Shown piece after piece: positions 10,460-22,905 of a DNA stretch of 64,000 bases; positions within the stretch are counted from its first letter, which is position 1; each line of letters opens with the position of its first letter. Position numbers and translations under genes: made by a program. Below the pieces are notes generated by a model that did no database searches, was not told where the DNA came from, and saw nothing but the letters and a program-made list of their open reading frames with translations. Where the stretch lies: NCBI RefSeq assembly GCF_905475395.1, contig NC_058337.1, positions 68,964,368-69,028,367 of the forward strand, given 5' to 3'. This DNA comes from Chrysoperla carnea (Eukaryota > Arthropoda > Insecta > Neuroptera > Chrysopidae).

Positions 10460-13400
10460 GAGATTTTAGTATTCAGTATGACTACACATGACACAACTTA
10501 TCGGGCCCAACCCAACAATTTGGAACCGATAATCATAAAGATATTATATTTCAGATAGAATTTACATATTGGGCTGCTAGATGGCCAGGGAAATTTGGTG
10601 CCTCGTCCAGTACTCAGTAATTATAGTTTACTGTCTCAATTTGCCAATATCTTGGAAAATATTCCAAAAAATTACCACAAGAGGTATGAAAATTTATTTT
10701 TAAAAGTTGATAATGGCTGCATTCGTTTGAAACTCATGTAACATGTAACTTTGTTATCCTTGATCCTTTTGGGTTCTACCAAATTAATTTTAATGGAAAA
10801 AAGATGAAGTGGGGCTACTCCAATATACTCTAAGACTCGAAGTGTTGTCATGGCAATTGGAAATTCATGACTTATTGTTAAAGGAAAAAACTTTAATGTT
10901 TTTCTTGAAACATCGAAAGTGCCACTTCCCTTTTATAGAAACTGCCACGATCTTTAAAAAAGCTATATTTCACTTCCAATTTTATGTGCGCTTCATAGGC
11001 AAGTACGATTTTTCTTTGTCAAGCTATTAGTAATTTTGTAAGCCTTGTGTTTCCGATTACCACGACAGTTATCCTTATTATCATTTCATTCTTAAAATGA
11101 GCAGTAGTCAATTCTAAACAAGCATGGGTAAACAAAGTTATAGTTTTTTTTGCTTAGTGTTTATATTTTTTCGTAGTAAGAAAAGCAGATAATGTATCAG
11201 AGTGCTTAAAATACAGAGACAAGTCTGCTTTAACAAATCACGTTTCATTAACAGAATCTTTTCTAAATACTTTCCATCCAAATAAAAACCAACTGATATT
11301 AGATGAAATAAGAAAAGGAAAACTTACGTAAACTAGTTTTTCTAGAGAGTTATTGGCATTTATCACTTGTGTATACAATGAGCAACGATTTTTCTATTAA
11401 TTGAATGAATTCTTCAGATTGAGCCATTTTCAGTTGTAGCGAGTCAAGTTTTTCATCCTCTATGTATAGCCACAAACAAGATAGGTTTCTGATCTGTACC
11501 ATTGCCATTTAGTATTTTTCTTTATAATAGCTTTAGAAAAAGAAAATTTGATTTTCGATCAAACATAAATCACATTTTCTAGTTGATTAATCGCTAGCAT
11601 CGTAAGCTAATTAAATCTTGATTTACTTTGATAATTAAACTATTAATATGCAATATACAAGGTCTATGGCTCCTGGTTCCGATAAATTATGCTGTGTGTA
11701 GCGGATTAGAAGAGATTGAGTAGGGGAATTTGATAAATAATAAATTTGAAAGCAAATTGAATTATATGATTCATGATTTGAAGAGATTGTATCTACGTTT
11801 CAGTTTTTATTGAAATAAAGTGTGTTTCTGAAAAATTCTGGAAGTTCAAACTTTGTTTTTCTCTTAGAACTTGTTAACCAATCTCTACGCTTTAAAATCA
11901 TTAATAAATAATTTTAAGGTGTGTTTTGTCTGAAACAATTTAAGGTGTGTTCAACTCTAATACCCGTGTATCCACAAAATAAATGGAGTGATCTATTCAC
12001 CATCTAGACTAAATTGCCATAGATCATAATTGTGAACCATCAAATAAATCAAAAAGTTCTTTTTTAAAATATGAGCTGTGAAAGTTAGTTTAATTTTAAT
12101 TGTTATTCCCAATATAGAAACTTAAACTCCTAGACTCTTGAAACACTCGAACTTGACTATTTGGATTCATTTCACTTCATATTGTTTTTGCTAATCTCTT
12201 CGAAGAAACGAAAACAAATTTTTAACATTGATTTGAATGAATCATTTTCTGGTAGAATCGAAGTCCAAAAAGCACAAAATTCCAATTGATTTGATGATTG
12301 GAGGTATTGTGATGAAATTAAAATTTTCTCAATCCCATTCATAAAAACGTAAGTTTCTCAATAACGAGCTTGTTCAGTATTGAATCACTTCTACACAAAT
12401 TGATTTGTTACAAATAATAGATAATGAAGAATAGGGTATTATCGTTAGTCAAAAATAAATCATGAAATTTGAAAAAGTTAAAATTTATGTTAAAATATAC
12501 TTAAATATTCTGATTTCGAGTCATAAAAGCACTTTTTTCTTTTAACATATTAAAATTAAAAAACGTAATTTTTAAACTGTATATCACGTGACCTAAACGC
12601 GGGTAAGCCCTGCTGTGATGTCATAGCGGTATGAGTCATAAACCATCAATTAGTTCAGTGTAGACAGTTGGGTATAATATATACATGGATAAGTATTTAT
12701 ATTTATATTATAATCAGGTGTCTATGAATATATCTGTCAAACTTATTTGTGTTATTTCGTATAGTGATACCCATATTAGGTCATCAAATTGGATGCCCGC
12801 GTTTTAGACATTTTAAAAAAGGTTTAAAATTTAATTTAAGTTTTAAGAAAGCGTGTGTATTTTCCGAAATAAATTTTTGGTGGCTTTTTATTAGCAAAAT
12901 CAACATTTTGAAGTACTTTTTCAAAAGTAGTGGAATACCTTATTGTTTGCTTCAATCTATATTTAACTAATTTTGTGCTCAGTTGAAATACAAGATCACA
13001 TATCATATTATTTTTCGATTCCATTCATTTAAATTACTTATCCATTAATAAATTTGGCTAAGCACAATAGAAAAAATCCTAGTTGCGCCAATGAACAATA
13101 TCTGCTACAAACTTGCTAATATGAGTGTATAATAATTAGCCAACGAATAAAAACACCCTTCAAACACACAATAATTTGTATAATATACGTTTTTATAACG
13201 TCTTTGTTATTCTTTGTCTATTTTTTCCCTTTCTCTACCTGTTGTAACGGATATCCAACAAGCCACTGAACACGGACTGTACTTCTGCACAGGTGAAGTT
13301 TGTTTAAAAAAGTAAATAAATACAGGTAAACAGGTTTGCAGTCAACTTAAAAAAAAAAGTCTTAACACAATTTTGACATTTTCATCCCCTTTGTAACTTG

Positions 13401-15852
13401 TTATTTAACAGCAGGTGGTAAATAAGGTAAGTGACAAATAAGGGTGTGTTTTTTTTGAAGATACCTACGATATATGATATTGTTAAACAGAGTCTTAATA
13501 TTTTGCAAACAATTAATTGGGCTTCTTTTAAAGGTAAACATTTAGATAATTGTTTGATTGTTTAATTTGTAAACAATAGAAATATTTTTATTTTGAGAAA
13601 TTTATTTTTACATTCTCACAATCTGTCGCTATTGTAGGAATTATGGAAGATTATTCACCCAAATTATCAGAACAAAGGAGTATTTAAATTTGAACATGAA
13701 ATATTTAGAGAATTAATTATAATAATTAAATATTAACGTGATTAATTTGTTTTTATCTGATCAGCGATGCATAGATACAGGATTTTGTAATGGATATCGC
13801 ATTAACGTCACAAAATTTTTTAACGTCACAATTTGGTTCAATCCGAAGATTTATAGTTCTTATTAAAATATGGAAAAAGGCGAATGATGATTAATAAAGT
13901 ATTAAGTGTTAAGGTAACATAAAGTGTGAGAGGGTTAAGTAATCATATTTTGCACATAAAATTCGAAAATACATTCCAAAAATTGATTGCCGGCACTTAA
14001 TATTAAATCAAAAATTTTTGTTTGTTTATAGGTCAAATAAAATCAATCAAATTTATGATTCGTAATTATAAACAGTTTTTCATACACAGAGTCGTATAAT
14101 CTGCTCTTTTGAATACTGAAAATATAGATATAATGCGGAATGCAAAATTTTATGTGCCCGTAAGTGTCAGGTAATACAGGAGCCTAAAAATAGCTCATGT
14201 TCGTAGCTGATAAGAGATAGAGAAAAACTATATTACAACGTCATTTGACTTTGAAAAGTAAGAAACAACTTTTGTTCGAAACATTTTTAGGTGCGTTAAA
14301 ATACAAAAACCTTCTTAGCTCTAATTTGAACGATTTTGACTTCTATAAGTTTCTCTCTAAATCCGCTTTTTAATTTAACATGGATGGATTGGAGATATGA
14401 AAATCTGATCAGACATTTGAATAACATTCGTACTTTTACTTATTGTAAGGGGGTCTGATGTTCATAAAAAAGAGTTAAGTTAATTCTGGATTATGATTCT
14501 TGCGTTTTTGTACTGAAAATAAAGTAATTGTAAGAATTATTATCACCAAAAGGCAATAGTAATAGCAAGGATAATAACTTTGCTCCGGCAAAAATAAAAC
14601 GTTGGGTCCATGCAAAAGGATTTCACATAATAACGTAAATGTTAATATGCAATTATAATAGGCCCAACTAATTTTGAGTTCAAACGACAAAACTTGGAAT
14701 AATTGGTGATAAGACCTTGTTTTAGGATTTAAGCAATGTAACCACGGTGGAGGTCTTGGTGAGGCTCTGTTTTTGAGGAACAGCTGACCTTTAAGAATGT
14801 TTTAATCCCATTTCTTGCGCTGTGTGTTTCAAAATTGTTGAGTGCAAATAAACTGTTTGACCTTCTAATTCAATTTCAATTCTTTAAAAAAAATTTTTTT
14901 TTTTAATTTTATTTAAGGTCACTTTTTAACATTTAAGTCATCAGCGACCGCACAGATAAAAAAATTATGTACCATATTTTTTTCTAGATTTTTATGGATC
15001 ACGTTGTAAATAGGGGTTTATTTATTTTAGTTTTTTACTTTCATGTCAATAAAGTTGCCTATAAATGGTTTTAGTACGGATATTTTTGAGATGTTTATAG
15101 CATTTGTATTTACATCATTGTAAATAAAACTGTCAATAAATTATTCAAATAAACAATTGGGACAATGAACTCGATGTACTTACTAGCATGGTACTCGCTT
15201 GTAGCCGAGTTGATTTATGTCGTCATTTAGCTTATGAATTTATCATTTGGTATTTTTTGGAAATAACAGATAAATAGTCTCAGTTTGTTATAAATTTATT
15301 ATTAGTCTTGCTTGTTTGATGGAATTATTAGGTATAGTATAAAGCTGCTGTACATTTTTTTGCAGCTATTTGAAATAAAAATTTACATAAGCTTTATCCT
15401 TAGGTCCCACAGCAACACTGAGCTATTGAGTCAATTTTTATGTACCGTATCAGCTTTAAAATTGATAAATATCAATTTATTGGATAATATTATCTATTTT
15501 TTTTTAAATAAACTTTTTTAAAATTCATCAGTTTAAAATTGAAAACACAATTGATCTTTATCAGATTTCGTAATTAAAAATCATGGCTTCCTGAAAATAC
15601 CGCTTTTCCGAATGTTTGCTCTTGAAGATTTTGAAGAGTATTAAATTCCAAATTAAAAAAGTTTAATTTTAAAGTTTAATAAATTAAAATGCTTTATTTT
15701 CGAACAATATTTTTATGGCAAAATGTATAATTCGTGCCAGAATTCAGTGCACGAATATATTAAAAACTGCTTAAATCGGGATTCAAAGATAATTCTTGAA
15801 AATATAATCCGTCTTACGATTGCTATGCTCGTCATAGTTTGTGCAGGAATAT

Positions 15853-15940
15853 TTATGGTGGAAGCGCAAATAAAAGCATTGAATATATCCATTTATGATC
15901 AAATTTAATTAATTTTAATCTTCCACCATAATTGATCATG
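15853..15940 (+). repeat. short dispersed repeat, copy 2 of 2
   Basis: It matches 600-690 in order and orientation, with substitutions throughout. It makes the 61-codon open frame at 15723-15908 a repeat artefact. Confidence 0.55.
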
Positions 15941-16367
15941 GGCATTGTAAAGATACCGAACGTTGAAAGATACGAAGTTGATTACAAAAATCGTTTTTAA
16001 AATACATTTTTTGTTGTCGCTAACAACCGATCACCATATATTTTTTATAACCGTAGTTAAACCATAATCGAATTTTTCATGTAATTTTGAACAACTTTAA
16101 ATCAATAGGTTTCGTTTTATATATGAATTGTAAGCCTATCTGAAGCTGATATATGCTCCATATCTATCATAAATATCACATGTAAGCCTGTTTGGTTGCC
16201 ATTCAAACAAATTTCACTCAATTTTATTTTAATTATTATTATACGCCAGTCAAATTCTATATCGCAGAAATTACAAATAATCATTATTATTAAAAATTTA
16301 AATTTAATGAAAGCCAAGGTGTTATTTGAAGGAATATTTAAGACTGAGAATATTTAAGACATTTTTA

Positions 16368-16782
16368 TTATACCATGCATATATGTAAAATATATCAAGG
16401 TATACTAACTTTAGTAAGTTTGTAACGCTTAAAAATATTGATTCGACGAACAAAATTTTGGTATAGGTGTTCATAAAATCATCTAATTAGTCCATTTGCA
16501 GTTGTCCGTCCGTCCGTCCGTCTGTGAACACGATAACTCAAAAACGAAAAAATATATCATAGGTCAATGGGGTCTTCCGTTCGTAAGACCCATCTTGTAA
16601 ACCGTTAGATATAGAACAAAAGTGAGAGCGTAAATTGTATAGTATGTATTATATGGGAATATAAGTTATGTATATGTGCCATGTATGTATGTGTAATGTG
16701 ACAGTGTATTCAACACTGTCTATACATGGTATTTGAACAATTAACTCAGTCAATTGTTTGTTTTCACTTGTTTTATTTAGGT
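16368..16782 (+). repeat. dispersed repeat family A, copy 4
   Basis: The left end is TTATACCATGCATATATG and the right end TATACATGGTATTTGAACAA, running on to TTTGTTTTCACTTGTT. A GTCC microsatellite core is near 16505. An internal segment present in copy 3, including the AACAACTTTTGTTTGAAA part, is deleted. Confidence 0.82.
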
Positions 16783-17008
16783 TTTGTAACCTAAAATATA
16801 TTGTTTTCCCCATCGTCTTAAACTTTTGTATTATTTAGACTTCTCTATATTGTTTTTTTTATAGTCCCATATATTTGTTTGTAATAGTAATTATTTACAT
16901 TTTTTTATTTCATCATGGCTGACCTTCACTAAACAATTGCAGATAAGTCCCTCTGCATTAAGGATACGTCTAAACTTGGGTACCAGTTTTGTTAAACGTA
17001 ACGCAATA

Positions 17009-17572
17009 CCACCCCAACTTTGAAATTTACAATTTCACCCCCTACCTTGTTATAAATCATTTGAAAGGGCATAATTCTCTATTCATCATGATAAAAAAAA
17101 TGAAATCGATCGATTGGTTCTCAAGATAGACTACACAGAAAATGGAAGGTATCCACCCTTAATAACTCTTGACCTGATGTGATTATTGTTTTGAGTGAAA
17201 ACACGTCGATTTAGGTATTAACGGGAAAGTTCAAAAATGGTTCCAAGAAAATTCTAGGTTTCATTCCTTCACCTAAAAACCAATAAAAAACCAATTGATC
17301 TTGAATCTTTAATTTAAGTATTCTTAAAAACCAATTGATTGATTTCTTTTTTTTATCATGGTAAATAGAGAATTTTATGCCCTTTCAAATGATGTATAAC
17401 AAGGTAGGGGATATCATTTGAATTTTCAAAGTTGTGGTGGCTAGAGACGAAGGGGTGAAACTTAAAATTCTCAAGGAACCATTTTTTAACTCCCCCTTCA
17501 ATATCTAAATCGACGAGTTTTCACTCAATACACTAATCACTTCAGGTCAAGAATTATTAAGGGTGGATACTT
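17009..17572. repeat. interleaved inverted repeats A-B-A'-B'
   Basis: Block A (17009-17119) has an inverted partner A' (17329-17440). Block B (17146-17246) has an inverted partner B' (17473-17572). Landmarks are CATTTGAAAGGGCATAATTC against GCCCTTTCAAATGATG, and ATCCACCCTTAATAA against TTATTAAGGGTGGAT. The order is A-B-A'-B', so the whole cannot fold as one hairpin; it resembles an A-B unit next to an inverted A-B unit whose two parts have been reordered. Confidence 0.72.
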
Positions 17573-17819
17573 TTGAAATGATCACATTTTATAATGTTTC
17601 AGAAAATTATAAATATTGTGACCAACAATAGTCTATTTTACAGTATAATTTTTTAAGTTTCCAGTTAAATTCTTCAAAAACGGTTTGGAATATCAAAAAA
17701 ACAGTAAAATTCTTATTTTCAAAGTAAACGAAAAAAATACATATAAATTAAACCCAAATTTGTGTCAAAAATAATGTATCTTGACCTGTCCAATCTTTCA
17801 TACCCTATTTCACCCTTTT

Positions 17820-17935
17820 TAATTTCCATATCGAAAGTCGTCAAAATTGATTTAGTGCTTTACGCATGAATAAGACTTGCAGATAAATAGACAAATTGAC
17901 TTTCGCATTTATAATATTATTTAGAATTAATGTTT
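17820..17935 (+). repeat. interspersed repeat fragment
   Basis: The stretch ending TTGACTTTCGCATTTATAAT resembles the common insect repeat end in which pointers to GCATTTATAATATTA follow short tandem words. It is only a fragment and its class is unresolved. Confidence 0.35.
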
Positions 17936-18354
17936 TCGTTGGATACACGATAAGAGACGTATGGTGCTTTATTACAATACTAGTATGGTATAGAGACAGA
18001 TACTATAGTATTGAATAGGGCTATCCACCAGAAATATTGTGGATATCACCAACCAGTGTAGGCCTGACGCCCAAACTGCATTGACTCGTCCGCCGTAACT
18101 ATTGCCAATGTTACTATTCCCTCAATGGTCAAATCAGTTTGAGGTTCATACCGATACTGACATAATGATATCCACTAAAAATATCTTACCGAGTAGATTA
18201 AAAAATTGTTTCTATTAAACTTTTAATTTTATAATTAAAGTGTTAATTTGTATGTTTTTATTACATGTGTCGTTGCACAGGTATTCAAATAAATTAATTA
18301 GAAAAAAAATTGTTGCTTTATTAAAACATTTTTTTTCTATTTAAATTACGCAAT

Positions 18355-19873
18355 TATAGTAGGGGAGAGTGTAGTACCAGGGGCATAAATTGACCATTAT
18401 GTGTTTCTTCACATTATTTTTTTTTTACAGCATTGAAATATCATAGAAAAATTTTTTTTAATGGATAAATCAGACAAAATCATTTTTACGGTTTTTCAAT
18501 ACTAAAAAGCTAAAAAATATATAAAATTTGGTTACTCTTTTTTTCTTTTTATTTTACACACCGTAATATAAACTTTAAGTGAAATTGTATCCTTTGAAAT
18601 AATAATGTAAAATAGGCTTGTTGACTAAATTTTTTTTACCACTTCAAGTGAAGAATTAGGAGTTGAAAAAATTTTTTTCTTTTTTTAACAGAAATGGAAA
18701 AATCAATTATAAGTTTTATAACAAAACTGTTGTTATTTTTTATGATAATTTTAAAGTTACAGGCAATTTTAAAAGAACTTTTCAAAAGATAAAATGAAAA
18801 CGCCTAAGAAAAAAAATGTTCGTAAAAGATCGTGTAACGTCATAATGTTAATTAATAATTGTATACAGTGTATACTATTCAATTAACATTATTATGTCAC
18901 AACGATGTTTCAAAAACATTTTTTTTTTGTCGGGCGTATTCGTTTCTCTTTTGAAAAGTTCTCTTAAAACTGCCTGTAATTTTAAAATTATCATGAAAAA
19001 ATAAAAAATTACAACACTTTTGTTATAAAACTTATATAAGATTTTTCCATTTTTGTCAAAAATAAATTTTGTTGAAAATTACAATTCTCACTGCACGCAC
19101 GGGTAGAAAAGTGAAGTTGGTTTTTGAAAATATTTAGAAGTACGCAAAATATGATCGTTTAAAATTTCTAATTAAACAAACAGGAAGATATAGGCTAATG
19201 AGTCATTGTCCGATATTATCATAGAGATACATATAAAAGTTTGTTTTGCTAAAACGAGATGGAACACAATCTTTGAATGCTTATAACTTCTTCGTTTTTT
19301 AAACTATTTTAATTTCACTTTCAAATTTTGTCATGGTATCAAGTCTAGTTTTACATTTTTATGTAATATGGCAAATTCAACATCAGGCAGCTACCGTAGT
19401 CTAGGATTAATAGATACTAGATAATAATACTTCTATTCGCACCGTATGTGAGTTTTTTTGGAGGCGTTTCCATTGTAACGATACACTACTTTAATTATAG
19501 AATTGTATGGATGTATATATAATTGTATGGATTGCATTTGTGACTTATATTGAAAATTTAATATTATTGTCTCACAAATTTAAATAAATAATTATGATAA
19601 TTTACATTTGAAAAATAATATTTGTGCAATTTGATTTCTTATTTTCACATTAAGTTTTAATTAATTAGTGTTTTTTCAATAAATTTAATTTGACATTTTC
19701 TATAACATTAACCTGTAAAGAACTGCAAATTAGTCATAACAGCCGCCTTTAATGCCAAAATTTTTCACTGGAAGCGCTGGCATTGATTTTATTGTCCCTA
19801 CCATGACTACGCACACAAAGAATTCAAAGAAACTGTATATTGAATCTAAGGTACTTCACGTTACCCTACTATA
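18355..19873. mobile_element. 1.5 kb element with terminal inverted repeats and a foldback core
   Basis: The ends are TATAGTAGGG (18355) and CCCTACTATA (19864-19873), an exact 10-bp inverted repeat extendable to 24 bp with four mismatches. Inside, 18662-18867 and 18869-19078 form a long imperfect inverted repeat centred on GTATACAGTGTATAC. No transposase is visible. A TA target duplication is possible, because the TATA ends are ambiguous. It looks like a non-autonomous DNA transposon. Confidence 0.65.
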
Positions 19874-19927
19874 GTGGCAATAACATGCATAAGTGAAACT
19901 TCTCACACATCATAAAAATATATGTTG

Positions 19928-20044
19928 TATAGTTCGTACAAAACCAAGTGGCACCGAGCAAGAGAGAGTGTATGATGTATATGTATGTGCACTTATATCT
20001 ATACTCTCTCTTGTTCGGTGCCACTTGGGTTTGTACGAACTATA
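19928..20044. repeat. hairpin with 42-bp arms
   Basis: Arms 19928-19969 and 20003-20044 pair with two mismatches over 42 bp. They include GTGGCACCGAGCAAGAGAGA against TCTCTCTTGTTCGGTGCCAC. The loop is 33 bases and partly pairs further. It is either a short MITE or a source of a double-stranded transcript. Confidence 0.85.
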
Positions 20045-20311
20045 ACTTTGTACCTACAGCTACGGTACAAGATAATAAAATATTACTACTTACCTACGTA
20101 AAAGTTAAGTGGTACGATAATGGCTAATCTTCCCTGTGTGTTTTTGCACTGCATAACATAGGGACTCTAGATTTTACTTTGAGGGTTATTTTAAAGTTAT
20201 TTGTTGATCATCTTTATACATATTTCTACAGAATATAGGAAAACTATATTTTTATATTTATTTGTGCCCAAAAAATAAGGTGACATTGTATTTATTTTGA
20301 AAATTCCTTAT

Positions 20312-20773
20312 TTATTCTTCCAAATCAATTTCATCCCCTTCAAAGTAATCCCCTCCCGATGCAATGCACTTATGCCAACGGATTTTCCAATCTTCGAAAC
20401 ACTGGTTGTAGTCACTTTCCGGGATTGCCTTCAGTTCCGTCATCGCTGCGGCTTGAATCTCCTTTATCGTATCAAAACGGTGTCTCCGGAGCCGTCTTTT
20501 GAGCTTGCTGAACAGCCAGAAGTCACACGGCTCCAGATCAGGTGAATACGGTGGTTGTGGAACGATATGGGTTGAGTTTTAGGCGAAATGATCACGAATT
20601 ATGAGTGCAGTACGGGATTTTGCATTATCGTGGTGTAAAAACCATGAATTGTCTTTCCACAATTCCGACCTTTTTAGGCGAATAGCGTTACGCAAATGAC
20701 GCATAACGTTCAAATAATATTCCTAGTTGACTGTTTGGCCGGGCGGAAGGAATTCATAATGCACAACAAAATG
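20312..20773 (-). pseudogene. mariner transposase remnant, C-terminal part
   Basis: The minus-strand reading gives the catalytic-domain end of a Tc1/mariner transposase. WFLHHDNA holds the second acid residue and YSPDLEPCDFWLF the third, about 34 residues apart as in D,D34D mariners. The usual C-terminal text follows (FDTIKEIQAA, CFEDWKIRWHKC) and the natural stop is at 20312-20314. Two in-frame stops, a TAG after QTVN and a TAA after RDHFA, inactivate it. The N-terminal DNA-binding half and first acid residue are missing; a copy of repeat family A lies just beyond. It is dead. Ordinary insect mariners are closer to this than pogo or Tc1. Confidence 0.9.
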
Positions 20774-20899
20774 CTTATTAGTGTTTGTAAGAAGTTTATA
20801 TCCAGATAATATTTCGAAAAATTAATAGTTTTCAAACCACAAACGAAAAATAAATACATTTTATAATGTTTTCATGCGAAATTTCGAATTGAATATGTA

Positions 20900-21160
20900 A
20901 CAAAAGTTGTTTATTTTATTGTTTGTAAGGAACATTTTTTCTTTTTAAACTCTCTAACGGTTTACAAGACGGGTTCTACGGACCCATGTTGCTCATTTAA
21001 GAACTCAAACTCACGTTTTAAGTCCTGAGCATGCTATAAAATTTTCAGCTTGCTATCTCTTTTCGTTTTTGAGTTATCGTGATGACGGATGGATAGATGG
21101 GCGGATAGAAAACCAGAAATGGACTAATTAGATGAATTAATGAACACCTACAAACAAAAT
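20900..21160 (-). repeat. dispersed repeat family A, copy 5
   Basis: Read on the minus strand this carries AACACCTA... GGTGTTCATTAA, ATCTAATTAGTCCATTTCTG and the AACAACTTTTGTTACAT end. Both termini are missing. Confidence 0.75.
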
Positions 21161-22689
21161 GTTTAAAAAAATAAAGGTGAAGACTTTTTACAATGATATC
21201 CAGTATAAATATTTCCAGGGTAAAATTTCCAGATAGAAAGTACGGACATTTAAAATAGATTAACTCATTAGATTATAAAAAAACATGTACCAACAGATAT
21301 CTCCTGTAATGCAATGGGTTAATAAATCATGGTAAATATTTTTGATTTTCTTTTCATGTAAAAATAGACCACATAATTACATAATTTTTTGCATAAAAAC
21401 CATATTTTATAAGATAAAAATCAATACAATTATTATCGATTGGAAATACAAAGTATATTTTATATACAGAGTGTTTTGAAAAGATACTACAAACTATATT
21501 TTACCATTTTCTAATGGAAATGAATAAAACAAAAACTTGATGAAAAAGAATCGGAACCGCGTAGAGAAGTTCCTATAAATATGACTTAGAGGTCACTGTA
21601 AAGTCGTATTATCATACTATCTTTATTTTATTATTGAGCGATCTTTATCTCTGTATATATTCCAAACAAATATTATTTTTTTCACCAGTACACCTGGAAT
21701 AAGTAGCCTGGGAAAGTTACAGATACACAAAAAAGTAAGTCTGTAAGAATCTCGTATAAACTAGATAAACAGAACTTAGAAAAAATTTTCTAAGTAAATT
21801 TACATTGCTTATTTTCTTTACTGTGTGTAATGATATTTGTTTATAAGAATCTCCTAGCATTATTGACGCAATTGGCGATTAAATCGATGACAATAAAAAA
21901 CTTATCCAGTCAAACCTGGTAACAATTGGTGGAATATCAACAATTTTTGATAGATGTGGTTCCTAAATTGGAAATACCTATTTTCCGACTAATTATATAA
22001 TATATTTGAAAGGATTTTGCAAGCTTTAAAATCTGAACAAATTTCCGAACACCTTGTATACCACAAATTGGAAAATTAAAATTATATCTTTATACAATTT
22101 TACAAATAAATAATTTTTAATTCGACTTTCACTATAAATATAATTTTAATATCAATGGTAAGCAGTAACAACAATAGGAATTGAAAAATAATTAACTTGT
22201 AAATAAACACTTCAATACTCCCAATAAATTATAAATTGGTATGCATATAATTAGCAAAGTAAAAATTTATTTTATTTAAAAAAATGTTAAATATAAAACG
22301 AAGGTATGCTAGCTAGACTATGATGTGTTAAACGGAGCAGAATTATTAAAATTTTCTGTGCATCATGGTTTATTAAGGAAACAATATTTTTGTGTTATTA
22401 TTATTTTTACTGATTAAAAACATTGATTGATATAGTCTATAGCAAAAATCAATAAATTAATATGTAATTTAATATTTAATAAAATTATTATAATTAAGCA
22501 AATATATTAAATATAAAAAGTAATATATTAAAAATTTTTTTTGTGTTTTAAAGATTTATTGAAGTGATTATAAAAAAAAATTATAATTTAATTTTTTTTT
22601 AAACAAATTATGTGTGTTACATCCATTATACGTGTCAGTTTGAGTGTAAAAACATCAAAAAATATCTACAGGAATTTGAAATAAAAATT

Positions 22690-22905
22690 AAAATGTCTAG
22701 ATCAAGTTTTTCAACAGCAACGTAAACATCATCAGTATGAATTAGCTAATAGTACATAGATAAATTGTTTCTAGGAATGGTTTTTCGTCGCTAATTTGAT
22801 TTCTTTTCACAGGCAACTAACAATCATCAAATAATACTACCATCTCTTGAAATAATTATTACGATTGCCTAATTCATACTCATGAAGACTACATTATGTA
22901 TAATA
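22690..22905. repeat. decayed inverted pair related to 34090-34310
   Basis: At 22729-22735 the minus strand reads CTGATGA followed by TG, after an upstream AATTCATA. At about 22868-22905 the plus strand reads AATTCATACTCATGAAGACT and then ATAATACAAAA. The same words in the same opposed arrangement occur at 34090-34310. Stem and GAAA parts are eroded here. Confidence 0.35.

Noticed and set aside
20297..20545. 82-codon plus-strand open frame
   Set aside because: It is the shadow of the mariner transposase remnant on the other strand.
22724..22740. Functional hammerhead at this copy
   Set aside because: The CTGATGA is there on the minus strand, but no stem II or properly placed GAAA follows.
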